Shown: positions 8,650-17,200 of the stretch, piece after piece
How positions within the stretch are numbered: position 1 is the stretch's first letter
How the letters are laid out: each line of letters starts with the position of its first letter
Origin: Acidobacteriota bacterium
Lineage (GTDB): Bacteria; Acidobacteriota; Terriglobia; Bryobacterales; Bryobacteraceae
Assembly: GCA_026394055.1 (NCBI GenBank)
Contig: JAPKYZ010000062.1
Span: forward strand, 16,594 to 80,593
Reading direction: 5' to 3'
Length of the DNA stretch: 64,000 bases
Position numbers and translations under genes: made by a program
Notes under the pieces: generated by a model
What the model saw: the letters and a program-made list of their open reading frames with translations, nothing else
Database searches by the model: none
What the model was told of the DNA's origin: nothing

Positions 8650-9288
8650 ATGAGAATACTCTGCTCCGTGATTCTCAGCTTTGTGGCGGCTGGGGTAGGG
8701 TTGGCGCAAACCACGCCAACTCTGCCCAAAGACCACGATGGCATGTTGCGGCTAAAGGCCAGCGCGCCCAACAAGCCCGCCGAAAGGCCCCGCAAGGAAA
8801 CAGCACCGGCCACGCCAGCCGTCGTGGCGCCCAAGCATGACGGCACCTTGGGTCTGGCTGGTCCAGAACCGCAGGCCAAGGAGATGAAGATCGCACCCGC
8901 TTCCCTGGTGCCCTTCCCCGCGCGAGAAGGCCAGCCGATGCTGGCGGGGTTTGACCCCGTGGCGTGGGTGGCGCGGAAGCAGGCGCTGGCGGGCTCCGCC
9001 ACCATTACGGCCGACTATGACGGCCGCACGGTCCGGTTCGCGAGCATGGAATCTCGGCAGGCGTTCTTGAAAGAACCCGGCCGCTACCTGCCCGAATACG
9101 GCGGCTACTGTGCCTTCAGCCTGGCGCAAGGTGAGGCTCGGGAAGGGCAGCCTACGGCGTTCCGCATTCTCGCCGGGCGCATTTACTTGTTTGCGACCGA
9201 AGCGTTCGCCGTTTCCTGGGAGCGGGATGCCGCCCACTTAGTCCCCCTGGCGGACGACGCCTGGCGCACGGCGCAAGCCACGCGGTAA
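8650..9288 (+). CDS. Secreted YHS-domain protein
   Basis: The 212-residue protein starts with a signal peptide (MRILCSVILSFVAAGVGLAQ), continues with a Pro/Lys/Ala-rich linker (about 25-90) in which KDHDGMLRLKA and PKHDGTLGLAG look like a degenerate repeat, and ends in a YHS-type domain (about 97-200): LAGFDPVAWV, YDGRTVRFASMESRQAFLKEP and YLPEYGGYCAFSLAQG. YHS domains are small, often metal-associated modules found in secreted proteins and copper or heavy-metal proteins. A ribosome-binding site (GAAGGAG) precedes ATG 8650. Its role with the neighbouring secreted protein is unknown. Confidence 0.82.
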   Translation: MRILCSVILSFVAAGVGLAQTTPTLPKDHDGMLRLKASAPNKPAERPRKETAPATPAVVAPKHDGTLGLAGPEPQAKEMKIAPASLVPFPAREGQPMLAGFDPVAWVARKQALAGSATITADYDGRTVRFASMESRQAFLKEPGRYLPEYGGYCAFSLAQGEAREGQPTAFRILAGRIYLFATEAFAVSWERDAAHLVPLADDAWRTAQATR

Positions 9289-9474
9289 GTAGCAGCGCGT
9301 TTCCTGAGCCTTCATGTTAGAGACTTCACTTTATCCGGGCACCGGCCCATAGAAGGACGAAACTCGCGGCACCGGAGTGCATCTATCTAACTAGTGTCCT
9401 TTGATCCATCGCGCGCCGTTCAAGCCGGGCGGCAGGTAACTCTGCCCGGCCTTGGCAGCGTGCCCGCGTCTGGC

Positions 9475-9510
9475 GCCACAGGGGCCACAGGGGCCACAGG
9501 AGCCACCGGT
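9475..9510 (+). repeat. 9-bp tandem repeat carrying the sigma-factor ribosome-binding site
   Basis: Four head-to-tail 9-base units (GCCACAGGG twice, then GCCACAGGA and GCCACCGGT) end on the proposed GTG start of the sigma-factor gene. The third unit forms the AGGAG ribosome-binding site at 9498-9502, six bases before the GTG at 9509. A gccgggc/gcccggc inverted repeat (9424-9430, 9444-9450) lies just upstream. Change in copy number would alter the translation-initiation region. Confidence 0.6.
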
Positions 9511-10090
9511 GCCGCCTGACCCCGCGGCCGATGCCGTTGACCGAACGCTGGAACAGTTGATGGCCGACTACCAGCAGGCCGACCCCGCGGCCGCGGCGGA
9601 ACTAGTCCAGCGGCTGAGTCCCCAATTGCACCGCTTCTTTGCCGCGGCAATGGGCAACCCGATGGACGCGGGCGATATGCTGCAAGAGATGTGGTTGCGC
9701 ATCCACCGCTTGCGGCACACCCACCGGCCCGGTGAGCCGCTGCTGCCCTGGGTCTACGCCATCGCCCGCCGTGTCCGGGTGGACAACTACCGGAAGCGCC
9801 GCCGGTCGCAAGCGGAAGTCGCGGTCGACCAACTGCCAGAATTGGCCACTCCACCGCTAACCGCCACCGCCCCTTCGTTCCACGATCTGCTCGCGGGCCT
9901 TCCAGAAAGCCAGCGTGAAGTGCTGGTGCTGCTCAAGCAGCAAGGCCTCAGCTTGGAAGATGTGGCCCGAGTCACGTCCAGCTCCGTGGGAGCGGTGAAG
10001 CAGAAGGCCCACCGCGCGTATCAGGCCCTCCGGACACTACTGGAGCCTGCCGGCCGCGTCCCGGCCCGTCGCAAGGGGGTGGCACCGTGA
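9509..10090 (+). CDS. ECF-type RNA polymerase sigma factor
   Basis: The 193-residue protein has region 2 (about 15-95: AAELVQRLSPQLHRFF, DMLQEMWLRIHR, PWVYAIARRVRVDNYRKRRR) and region 4 (about 125-180: LPESQREVLVLLKQQGLSLE followed by a helix-turn-helix ending KQKAHRAYQALR). This is the sigma-70 ECF layout. It directs RNA polymerase to a stress or envelope regulon and should be held inactive by the membrane protein encoded next. GTG 9509 is chosen because AGGAG lies six bases upstream; an upstream TTG at 9452 would add a Pro/Gln-rich stretch translated from a tandem repeat. The stop overlaps the anti-sigma gene by four bases. Confidence 0.9.
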   Translation: MPPDPAADAVDRTLEQLMADYQQADPAAAAELVQRLSPQLHRFFAAAMGNPMDAGDMLQEMWLRIHRLRHTHRPGEPLLPWVYAIARRVRVDNYRKRRRSQAEVAVDQLPELATPPLTATAPSFHDLLAGLPESQREVLVLLKQQGLSLEDVARVTSSSVGAVKQKAHRAYQALRTLLEPAGRVPARRKGVAP

Positions 10091-10161
10091 ACGACCGGAC
10101 CGTGAACGACCGGACCTCGAACTACCGCACCTTGAACGACCGCGATGTGAACTGCCGGGAT
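10087..10161 (+). repeat. Five 15-bp tandem repeats at the anti-sigma N-terminus
   Basis: Five consecutive 15-base units start at 10087, 10102, 10117, 10132 and 10147; the first two are identical (GTGAACGACCGGACC) and the others diverge. Each encodes about five residues of an Asn-Asp-Arg pattern. Units 1, 2 and 5 begin with GTG and unit 4 with TTG, so several in-frame start codons are present in the first 63 bases. Confidence 0.8.
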
Positions 10162-10962
10162 ATTGACCAGTTGCTGACCGCCCACCGCTCAGCTTCGCTC
10201 CCCGCCTCCGCGCGGCAACATCTCCAGGTGTGCGAGCGGTGCCATGCTCTGGTGGACTTATTAGAGGCCCCTGGGTTGCTTCCGCCGCCATCTCCCGGCC
10301 AGCTGGATCAGGCCACCCATCTGCTGCTCACCGATCTGCAGCCGGTGAAGCTCCTGCCCGGCCCCGCCGCGCAGTTCGGCCTCCTGGCGGCCCTGACTTT
10401 AGCCGCGCTGACCGTGGGCGGAGCAATCTTGGGACTGCGTGGGTGGGACGCCCTCCAGGCAGGCCAGCGGGCTGGCGTCTTTCTGGTGATGGCGCTAATC
10501 GGCACGGCGCTGGCCATTTCCCTGACGCGGCAGATGGCGCCCGGAGGTCCACCGGCAGTGGCACCGGCGGCCTGGGCGGTGGTGCTGGGGGCCGCTCTAG
10601 CGATGCTGACGTTGTGGCTTTTTGAGCAGCGGGCGGAAGCGGAGTTTCTACGGACCGGTCTGGTGTGTCTTGAAACGGGGCTGACGGTGGCGGCGCTCAC
10701 CGGGCTGTTGCTAGCCTGGGCGCTCCGTCGAGGGGCGATGCTTTCGCACGGCTTTTCCGGATCCACCGCTGGAGCGCTGGCGGGCCTGACGGCCTTGGCG
10801 GTCCTCGAGCTGCAGTGCCCCAACCTGAATGCGGCGCATATCCTGGCGTGGCATCTCCCGGTGGTGATCTTCAGCTCCTTGGGGGGATTGGTGGCCGGTT
10901 TGGTGATCGGCCTGATTCCGTCCCAGCGGCGCTTCCGCGGGCGCGGCGACCACGGAGCGTAG
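10087..10962 (+). CDS. NrsF/DUF1109-type membrane anti-sigma factor
   Basis: The 291-residue protein has a cytoplasmic N-terminus with an anti-sigma zinc-finger-like H-x3-C-x2-C (HLQVCERC) followed by about six membrane segments ending in CPNLNAAHILAWHLPVVI, the pattern of NrsF (DUF1109) anti-sigma factors that sequester ECF sigma factors at the inner membrane. The start is GTG 10087 within a GTGA overlap with the sigma gene, so translation is coupled. The first 25 residues are a repetitive NDRT-type sequence encoded by five 15-base tandem units, not a known feature of the family. Signal and regulon are unknown. Confidence 0.85.
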   Translation: MNDRTVNDRTSNYRTLNDRDVNCRDIDQLLTAHRSASLPASARQHLQVCERCHALVDLLEAPGLLPPPSPGQLDQATHLLLTDLQPVKLLPGPAAQFGLLAALTLAALTVGGAILGLRGWDALQAGQRAGVFLVMALIGTALAISLTRQMAPGGPPAVAPAAWAVVLGAALAMLTLWLFEQRAEAEFLRTGLVCLETGLTVAALTGLLLAWALRRGAMLSHGFSGSTAGALAGLTALAVLELQCPNLNAAHILAWHLPVVIFSSLGGLVAGLVIGLIPSQRRFRGRGDHGA

Positions 10963-11062
10963 CTCCGCACCGCAGGCCACTTTTCTTGAGCACCGGCAGC
11001 CGTTGTTACACTCAGTTTCTGGACGATGCCCGCAACGGCTGAGCTCCTGAAGGCTGCCACTC

Positions 11063-11653
11063 ATGATCTCTGTACTTCTTCTCGCCTCCTCCGCCCTAGC
11101 CCAGGTGCCCATCATCATCGAAACGGATCTGGGGAGCATCCATGTCCAACTGGACGACAAGCGCGCCCCCGTCACCACGGCCAACTTTCTGAAGTACGTC
11201 GACGCCGGCCATTTCCAGGGCGGCCGCTTCCACCGGACGGTGAAGTTGAAGCCTGACAATCAGCCGCAGTCCGCCGTCAAGATTGAAGTCATCCAGGGCG
11301 GCGTCAATCCGGAGCGCAAAGACCAGGGCTTTGGCCCCATCAAGCTGGAGCGCACCACGGCCACGGGGCTGAAGCACCTCGACGGCACCATCTCGATGGC
11401 CCGCTCCCAGCCTGATTCCGCCACCAGCGACTTCTTTATCTGCATCGGTGAGCAACCGTCGCTCGATTTCGGCGGCCAGCGCAACCCTGACGGCCAGGGC
11501 TTTGCCGCATTCGGACAAGTGACGCAGGGCATGGAGATCGTGCGGAAGATCCAGGCCGCGCCCAGCGGAACCGGCGATGACGGCACCAATGCCACGTTGC
11601 AGCGTCTGACGCCTCCGGTCCAGATCCGGAACATCACGCGCCGCCAAAAATAA
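11063..11653 (+). CDS. Secreted cyclophilin-type peptidyl-prolyl cis-trans isomerase
   Basis: The 196-residue protein has a short signal peptide (MISVLLLASSALAQ) followed by the cyclophilin barrel: IIIETDLGSIHVQL, APVTTANFLKYVDAG, GGRFHRTV (containing the catalytic-type F-H-R), VIQGGVN, GTISMARSQPDSATSDFFI and FAAFGQVTQGMEIV. It should catalyse proline isomerisation during folding of exported proteins. The tryptophan of eukaryotic cyclophilins is absent, as in many bacterial homologues. It stands alone: the sigma operon ends 100 bases upstream and a perfect hairpin terminator follows its stop. Confidence 0.93.
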   Translation: MISVLLLASSALAQVPIIIETDLGSIHVQLDDKRAPVTTANFLKYVDAGHFQGGRFHRTVKLKPDNQPQSAVKIEVIQGGVNPERKDQGFGPIKLERTTATGLKHLDGTISMARSQPDSATSDFFICIGEQPSLDFGGQRNPDGQGFAAFGQVTQGMEIVRKIQAAPSGTGDDGTNATLQRLTPPVQIRNITRRQK

Positions 11654-11674
11654 TTCTCAACTTTTTTGAGAATT
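11652..11674 (+). terminator. Hairpin terminator after the cyclophilin gene
   Basis: AATTCTCAA at 11652-11660 pairs exactly with TTGAGAATT at 11666-11674 around a five-base loop, starting at the stop codon of the cyclophilin gene. T residues in the loop and a short T-rich tail follow. The stem is AT-rich in an otherwise GC-rich region, which marks it as a selected structure. Confidence 0.6.
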
Positions 11675-11713
11675 TCTTCGCCGTGGGACACGCTTCTCAG
11701 TAAGGACTATCCC

Positions 11714-12757
11714 GTGAAGCTCCCCGCACTACACCCCCGGTTTTTCGGGCTCACCTTCTTGCTGAGCCTGGCCGCGCTGACGGCCTTGCAGTGCCTGCTG
11801 CTGACGGTGGTGAATCCGCGGCGGTACTTCGGCTCGTCCGATGCATTCCCGCAAGTGTTCACCAACAGCCGCCGGGTGAAGACGGAGGCGTTCTTGCGAT
11901 TCCAGCAGGAGGCGCCGGTCACCGGCCTGATCCTGGGCTCCAGCCGGTCCATGCTGCTGGCTCCCGCTGAGTTCGACCGCCGGACCGGCTTGCGCTTCTT
12001 CAACGGCGGCGTCTTCGCGGGCACGGCGGAAGATTTCTTGAGCGTCTATCGCTTTGCCCGAGCCCAAGGCCAACACCCGCAAGTGGTGGTGTTGGGCCTG
12101 GACCCCGCCGCCATCTTTGAAGGGTCGCCGTCAGAGGAACTCGCCGCCAACTTCGCCCTAGCTTCGGCATTGGAGCCACCGGCCGCCGGGCCGCTCGCGT
12201 GGTGGTGGCACCAGTTGAAGCTCTACAAGAAGATGCTGCGGCTGCAGTCGTTGGTGGAGATCGCCACCTCCCTCCACCTTTGGCGGAACCCGCCGGAGGA
12301 GCGCAACCACTTCTATGCCGATGGGCAGCTCCACGAACAGACCACCGAGAAAGCCATCCAGACCGGCCGGTACGACTTTCGCCGCGAAAATGAGCGGTCC
12401 CGGCAGCGGATGCTGGAAAGCCTCCGCAACTCAAAAGGTCTCTCAGCCCGGCGCACGCGCATGGTGGAGCAGCTGATCCAGGAGGCCCAGGCCGACCACG
12501 CCCGCGTGATCGTCTGGATGCCCCCGTTGCACCCCGCCCTGCGCCAGTCCTTGACGGCACTGCCCGAAGCGCGCGCGGCCGACGAGCACGCGCGAGACTT
12601 CACCTTGAGCTTGAGGCAGCGCTACGCCGTTCAAGTGATCGACCTAACCGATCCCGGCGCCTTTGGGGGCAACCCGGACCGCTGGTACGACGCCATCCAC
12701 CCTTCTCCCCAGGACGCGGACAAGATTGCCCGCCAGTTAGCCGCCTATGGTATTTAA
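11714..12757 (+). CDS. SGNH-like periplasmic protein partnered with MBOAT acyltransferase
   Basis: The 347-residue protein has one N-terminal membrane anchor (about 8-32) and an extracytoplasmic SGNH-like domain: block I G75-S76-S77-R78 in LILGSSRSML, an FNGG segment and a C-terminal D326-x2-H329 (WYDAIHPS). This corresponds to DltD/AlgJ/AlgX-type partners that pass acyl groups from a membrane acyltransferase to a polysaccharide. GTG 11714 is preferred because AAGGA lies seven bases upstream; an earlier in-frame TTG falls inside the terminator hairpin. The gene overlaps the MBOAT gene by 11 bases. The acceptor polymer is unknown. Confidence 0.8.
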   Translation: MKLPALHPRFFGLTFLLSLAALTALQCLLLTVVNPRRYFGSSDAFPQVFTNSRRVKTEAFLRFQQEAPVTGLILGSSRSMLLAPAEFDRRTGLRFFNGGVFAGTAEDFLSVYRFARAQGQHPQVVVLGLDPAAIFEGSPSEELAANFALASALEPPAAGPLAWWWHQLKLYKKMLRLQSLVEIATSLHLWRNPPEERNHFYADGQLHEQTTEKAIQTGRYDFRRENERSRQRMLESLRNSKGLSARRTRMVEQLIQEAQADHARVIVWMPPLHPALRQSLTALPEARAADEHARDFTLSLRQRYAVQVIDLTDPGAFGGNPDRWYDAIHPSPQDADKIARQLAAYGI

Positions 12758-14111
12758 CTCGGACGTCTTCCTGCTGGCCTTTCTGCCGTTGGTCTACTTG
12801 TTGTTCTGGACCGCGCGCACCAAGCAGTTACGCTATGTGCTGCTGACGACGGCCGGGTATCTTTTCTATGGCTGGTGGGACTGGCGATTCTGTCTGCTGC
12901 TGCTGTTCTCCAGCCTGCTGAGCTTCGCCGCTGGGCTCGCGATTGCGGCCTCCCCGTCCAAGCGAGAAGCGCGCTACTGGATGATCGGCGCCGTCAGTGT
13001 CGACCTAGGCCTGCTGGTCTTCTTCAAGTACTTCAACTTCTTTGCGGGCAGCTTGCGGGCCGCTTGGCCCAATGTTCCGCTGCCGGTGCTGGAGGTGGCG
13101 CTGCCGGTGGGGATCAGCTTCTACACCTTCCACACCATCAGCTATGTGGTGGATGTCTACGCCGGGCGGGTGCGCGCCACCCGCAATCTGTGGGAGTATT
13201 TGACTTACGTCAATCTCTTCTTCCAGTTAGTCGCCGGACCCATTGTCCGCTTCCGCCAAATCGAAGACGATCTTGATCATATCGATGGCCCGCCCCACCC
13301 GGATTGGACCGCGCGCGGCATCGCCGTCTTCGTCGTGGGGCTGCTCAAGAAAGTCTTGATCGCCGACCACCTGGCCACCATCGTCGACCCGATCTTGAAG
13401 CAGCCCCACTGGAGTTTCCTCGAAGCCTGGACGGCGGCGCTAGGCTACGCCGGGCAGCTCTACTTCGACTTTTCCGGCTACTCCGACATGGCTCTCGGGC
13501 TGGGGCTGCTGTTCGGGCTCCGCATCCCCCAGAACTTCGATTCGCCCTATCGCGCTGCCGGCATCCAGGACTTTTGGCACCGGTGGCATATCAGCCTTTC
13601 CACCTGGCTGCGCGACTATCTCTACATCCCACTGGGCGGCAGCCAGCGTGGGACTTACCGGACACAGTTCAACCTGCTGCTCACCATGTTACTCGGCGGT
13701 CTGTGGCATGGGGCTAACTGGACGTTTGTGATCTGGGGCGCCTACCATGGCCTGCTGCTGATCATCGACCGCACGGGCAGCGGCGTCTTCTTGAAGTGGC
13801 CCCGGGCCGTCTATCAGCTGCAGACCTTCCTACTGGTCGCGATCGGCTGGGTACTGTTCCGGTCAGACAATCTCCCGATGGCGGGCCGCTGGCTGCAAGC
13901 CATGTTCCAGCTGGACACGATCGGCACCCTGGCTCCGCGAGCCGCGGCGTGGATGGCGGTGGCGGCAGCGTGGGTGCTGCTGGTGCCCGAGACCTGGGCC
14001 ATCAAGTTCCCGACGAGGCTCCGCTGGGCCCCGGTATACGCAGCGGGCATGATGCTGGCCTACTACTACATCAACGGGACGGAGTCGGTCTTTCTCTACT
14101 TCCAGTTCTAA
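12747..14111 (+). CDS. MBOAT family membrane O-acyltransferase (AlgI/DltB-like)
   Basis: The 454-residue polytopic membrane protein has the MBOAT signatures: VGISFYTFHTISYVVDVY, LYFDFSGYSDMALGLGLLFG, FWHRWHISLSTWLRDYLYIP and the catalytic histidine H321 in GGLWHGANW. The family transfers acyl groups, usually acetyl, from a cytoplasmic donor across the membrane to a secreted polysaccharide, together with an SGNH partner such as the one encoded immediately upstream. The 11-base overlap suggests translational coupling. Alginate genes are absent, so another exopolysaccharide or cell-wall glycan is the likelier target. Confidence 0.93.
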   Translation: MVFNSDVFLLAFLPLVYLLFWTARTKQLRYVLLTTAGYLFYGWWDWRFCLLLLFSSLLSFAAGLAIAASPSKREARYWMIGAVSVDLGLLVFFKYFNFFAGSLRAAWPNVPLPVLEVALPVGISFYTFHTISYVVDVYAGRVRATRNLWEYLTYVNLFFQLVAGPIVRFRQIEDDLDHIDGPPHPDWTARGIAVFVVGLLKKVLIADHLATIVDPILKQPHWSFLEAWTAALGYAGQLYFDFSGYSDMALGLGLLFGLRIPQNFDSPYRAAGIQDFWHRWHISLSTWLRDYLYIPLGGSQRGTYRTQFNLLLTMLLGGLWHGANWTFVIWGAYHGLLLIIDRTGSGVFLKWPRAVYQLQTFLLVAIGWVLFRSDNLPMAGRWLQAMFQLDTIGTLAPRAAAWMAVAAAWVLLVPETWAIKFPTRLRWAPVYAAGMMLAYYYINGTESVFLYFQF

Positions 14112-14136
14112 CGAGCGGAGGCGCGCAGCCTCAGCA

Positions 14137-14161
14137 GACCGCTTGCTGACGCGCGCGGCTC
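14137..14161. repeat. Repeat family B, half element
   Basis: The 25-base unit beginning GACCGCTTGCTGACGCG matches, with one mismatch, the reverse complement of the right end of the element at 54194-54270, and is related to those at 27230 and 39759. It lies between the 3' ends of the MBOAT and M20 peptidase genes. Confidence 0.75.
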
Positions 14162-14208
14162 TGTAACAGCAGTGCGTTGCTCTGTGCGTTACCACACAGT
14201 TAGCGGCC

Positions 14209-15717
14209 CTACATTGCGAGCAACGCGGCCAGCAACTCGATCCCGTCCCACAGATTGCCGATGCGGGCGTTCTCGTTGTGGGTGTGCTGGTTGTCGTCGT
14301 GGTTGGCGATCGGCACGGCCACCAATGGCACGCCCGTCACTTCTTCAAACACCACCAGCGGCAAGCTGCCACCGGAAGAGGGTTCCAGCACCACCGGCTC
14401 CTTCACCCGCTTGGCCAGAGCAATGATCTTCTGCGCCACCGGCAAATCGAGCGGGGTGCGGAAGGCGTTGTAGCTCAGGTTGACGTCGACGCGCGCCACC
14501 TTGGCATTCTTGAGCCGTTCCTGATCGGTGGGGTCACGGCCTTCGATCACGAAATAGCCTTGCTCCCGCTTGTGGGCGATCACTTTATCGGCATGACGGC
14601 GGCCATCGTTGCCCTTGACAAGACGCAGATCAATGGAGGCCTTCGCCTCGGGCGGCACCACGTTGGCCGCTTTGGTGCCCACTTGCGCGCTTTCCAGGCC
14701 CCGAATATTCAGCGAGGGCTTGTAGTAGCTCTCCCGCAGATCGCCGTTGAACTGCTGCGTGGTGCCGAGCAAAAGCTCTTGCTTCAGCTCTTCATCCTGC
14801 TTGGGGTTGCTCATGATCGCGTCACGTTCCAACTTGCCCAAGGGCGTCACGTCGTCATAAAAGCCCTTCACCAGCACCTTGCCTTCGCCATCGGTCATCG
14901 ACGCCAGCAGGCGCGCCATGTTCATGGCCGGGTTCGGGGCCCAGTTGCCGTAGTGGCCCGAATGGAGGCCGCGCTTGGCTCCGTAGACCGTCACGTCCAG
15001 CCCCGCCACGCCGCGTGCGCCAAAGCTCAACTTCTGCGCGCGGCTCTGGTGGATGGGACCGTCGCAGATCAGCCAGACCTCGCCCTTCAGCTTGTCCTTG
15101 GCCTTCTCCATCAGCCGCCGCAAATTGGGCGACCCGGCCTCTTCTTCGCCTTCAAAGAAGAATTTCAGATTCGCCTGCGGCTTAATCCCGGCCGCCGACA
15201 AGGCGGAGAGCGCGGTGGCCAGCGAGATGATCGGGATTTTGTCGTCGGTGGCGGAGCGCGCAAACAGGCGCCATTCCCGCTCATACTTCGCCTGGTCCAG
15301 CGGCAACAGCTTGCCGTTCATCTCGACCGGCGCGGTGCGCAGCACGGGCTGATAGGGGCCGGAATCTTTCCACTTGGACGGATCCACCGGCTGGCCGTCG
15401 TAGTGCGCGTAGAACAGCAGCGTGCGCGTCGCGCCGGGAACCAGCAGTTCGCCATAGACGGCCGGGTTGGCGCCATCCACCTCGATCAGCTCCGTCTTGA
15501 CGCCACGAGCCGCGTACATCTTGGCGATGTGCTCGGCATTGCGGCGGATATTGGCCTTGTCCGCGGCCACGTTGGGGATGCTCAGCAGGTCCACATATTC
15601 GCGGATGATCTTCTGCTCGTTGGCCTCGCGATACTTGCGCGCGGCATCGGCGGCGGGAGGGCGCTGCGCAAGAAGGGGGAGAGCGGCCAGCACCGCCAGA
15701 ATCCGGGCGAAAGACAT
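14209..15717 (-). CDS. Secreted M20-family metallopeptidase (dipeptidase-like)
   Basis: The 502-residue protein has a signal peptide (MSFARILAVLAALPLLAQ). It has the di-zinc M20 architecture: H105 and D107 in YAHYDGQPVD, D158 in SATDDK, the E191-E193 cluster in FFFEGEEEAGS with catalytic Glu and metal ligand, a dimerisation domain (about 235-390, with GLHSGHYG) and a late metal-ligand histidine in IANHDDNQHTHNEN. It probably hydrolyses dipeptides or acylated amino acids in the periplasm. ATG 15717 marks the signal peptide; on this strand TATTCT ends seven bases upstream, suggesting an mRNA with no leader. It is divergent from tldD with 52 bases between starts. Confidence 0.92.
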   Translation of the reverse strand: MSFARILAVLAALPLLAQRPPAADAARKYREANEQKIIREYVDLLSIPNVAADKANIRRNAEHIAKMYAARGVKTELIEVDGANPAVYGELLVPGATRTLLFYAHYDGQPVDPSKWKDSGPYQPVLRTAPVEMNGKLLPLDQAKYEREWRLFARSATDDKIPIISLATALSALSAAGIKPQANLKFFFEGEEEAGSPNLRRLMEKAKDKLKGEVWLICDGPIHQSRAQKLSFGARGVAGLDVTVYGAKRGLHSGHYGNWAPNPAMNMARLLASMTDGEGKVLVKGFYDDVTPLGKLERDAIMSNPKQDEELKQELLLGTTQQFNGDLRESYYKPSLNIRGLESAQVGTKAANVVPPEAKASIDLRLVKGNDGRRHADKVIAHKREQGYFVIEGRDPTDQERLKNAKVARVDVNLSYNAFRTPLDLPVAQKIIALAKRVKEPVVLEPSSGGSLPLVVFEEVTGVPLVAVPIANHDDNQHTHNENARIGNLWDGIELLAALLAM

Positions 15718-15723
15718 GACATC

Positions 15724-15750
15724 AGAATAGCGAAAAGCGGGTTTCCTCAA
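15724..15750 (-). promoter_or_regulatory. Possible leaderless promoter of the M20 peptidase
   Basis: On the minus strand TATTCT (15729 to 15724) ends six bases before the ATG at 15717, so transcription would begin at or next to the start codon. TTGAGG (15750 to 15745) lies 15 bases further upstream, a short but possible -35 spacing. Confidence 0.35.
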
Positions 15751-15769
15751 CCCCGTGATAGCCTGAAAT

Positions 15770-17200
15770 TTGAGCTTCACCGATTCTTTCTTCCCCCGTA
15801 AATTCGGCCTTTCGACAGCGGATCTCGAAAGTTACCTCAGCGTCGCCCTCAGCCACGGCGGTGACTATGCCGACCTGTACTTCGAGTATGTCGCCACCAG
15901 TTCGCTCGGCATCGACGAGGGCATAGTAAAGAGCGCCAGCCAAGGCGTCTCGCTGGGTGTCGGCGTCCGCGTGCTGTCGGGCGAGAAGACCGGCTATGCC
16001 TACACCGACGATCTGAGCCCCGACAAGATCCGTCACGCGTGCAAGACCGCCGCCTGCATCGCCAATGGCCCGTCCAAGGTGGAAAAGACCGGCCTCAACG
16101 AAGGCCCCCAGCGCGACCTCTACCCCGTCCTCACCGCTCCCAACGACACCACGCTCAACGAGCGCGTGGAGCTGATCAAACGGGCCGACCGCGCCGCCCG
16201 CGCGTATGACTCGCGGGTCTTCCAAGTTCGCGCCAGCTATGCCGACAACGTGCGCGAGATCCTGATCGCCACCAGCGAAGGCAAGTTGAGCTATGACCGG
16301 CAGCCAATGGCCCGGGTGAACGTCACGGTGCTGGCGCGGCAAGGCGAAGGCTCACCGCAGGAGGGCTATGCGGGTGGTGGCGGCCGCATGGGTCTGGAAG
16401 TTTTTGAATCGGATAAGAGCCCTGAGCGCTACGCTCGCGAGGCCGCCCGGCAGGCGATCATGCAACTCGATGCTATCGATGCCCCGGCGGGCGAGATGAC
16501 CGTCGTGCTCGGCCCCGGCTGGCCCGGCGTGCTGCTGCATGAAGCCGTGGGCCATGGTCTGGAAGCCGACTTCAACCGCAAAGGCGTTTCCGCTTTTTCG
16601 AACCGCATCGGCCAGAAGGTGGCCAGTGAGCTGTGCACCGTCATCGACGACGGCACCATGGCGCACCGCCGCGGGTCGATCAACATGGACGACGAAGGCA
16701 ACCCGACGCAGCAGAACGTGCTGATCGAAAAAGGCATCCTGCGCGGCTACCTGCAAGACAACCTCTCCAGCCGCCTGATGGGCGGAGCCTCCACCGGCAG
16801 CGGCCGCCGCGAAAGCTATCAGCATGTCCCGATGCCGCGCATGACCAACACCTTCATGCTGGCCGGAGACAGCACGCCGGAAGAGATCATCCGCTCCGTG
16901 CCCAAGGGCCTCTACTGCGTCAACTTCTCCGGCGGGTCCGTGGACATCACCTCCGGCAACTTCGTCTTTTCGGCAAGCGAGTGCTACGAGATCGAGAACG
17001 GCCGCCTGGGCCGCCCGGTGCGCGGCGCTTCGTTGATCGGCAATGGACCAGAGGCCATGAAGTATGTCTCGATGGTGGGCAACGACCTGAAGCTGGATGA
17101 AGGCATCGGCGTCTGCGGCAAGGAAGGGCAGTCCGTCCCGGTGGGCGTCGGCATCCCCACCGTCCGCATTGACCAGATGACCGTCGGCGGTGTCGCGTGA
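15770..17200 (+). CDS. tldD: TldD metalloprotease subunit
   Basis: The 476-residue protein has the TldD hallmark zinc site HExxH at residues 257-261 (LLHEAVGHGLEADF), plus DYADLYFEY near the N-terminus, VGVRVLSGEKTGYAYTDDL and a C-terminal SVPVGVGIPTVRIDQMTVGG. TldD and TldE form a heterodimeric protease that degrades unfolded peptides and, in some bacteria, processes or clears peptide substrates such as CcdA or microcins. The start is TTG 15770; the N-terminal alignment with E. coli TldD as I recall it supports this length, and no ATG is available. tldE follows with a four-base overlap. Confidence 0.93.
   Translation: MSFTDSFFPRKFGLSTADLESYLSVALSHGGDYADLYFEYVATSSLGIDEGIVKSASQGVSLGVGVRVLSGEKTGYAYTDDLSPDKIRHACKTAACIANGPSKVEKTGLNEGPQRDLYPVLTAPNDTTLNERVELIKRADRAARAYDSRVFQVRASYADNVREILIATSEGKLSYDRQPMARVNVTVLARQGEGSPQEGYAGGGGRMGLEVFESDKSPERYAREAARQAIMQLDAIDAPAGEMTVVLGPGWPGVLLHEAVGHGLEADFNRKGVSAFSNRIGQKVASELCTVIDDGTMAHRRGSINMDDEGNPTQQNVLIEKGILRGYLQDNLSSRLMGGASTGSGRRESYQHVPMPRMTNTFMLAGDSTPEEIIRSVPKGLYCVNFSGGSVDITSGNFVFSASECYEIENGRLGRPVRGASLIGNGPEAMKYVSMVGNDLKLDEGIGVCGKEGQSVPVGVGIPTVRIDQMTVGGVA

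Noticed and set aside
9141..9156. 16-base exact match GGAAGGGCAGCCTACG shared by 2394-2409 and 9141-9156
   Set aside because: Short and lying in, respectively, the end of the DUF1501 gene and the YHS domain at a plausible protein position; insufficient to claim another repeat family.
14278..15801. Long open frame (507 codons) antisense to the M20 peptidase
   Set aside because: The composition is that of a shadow frame, and the M20 motifs on the other strand are complete.
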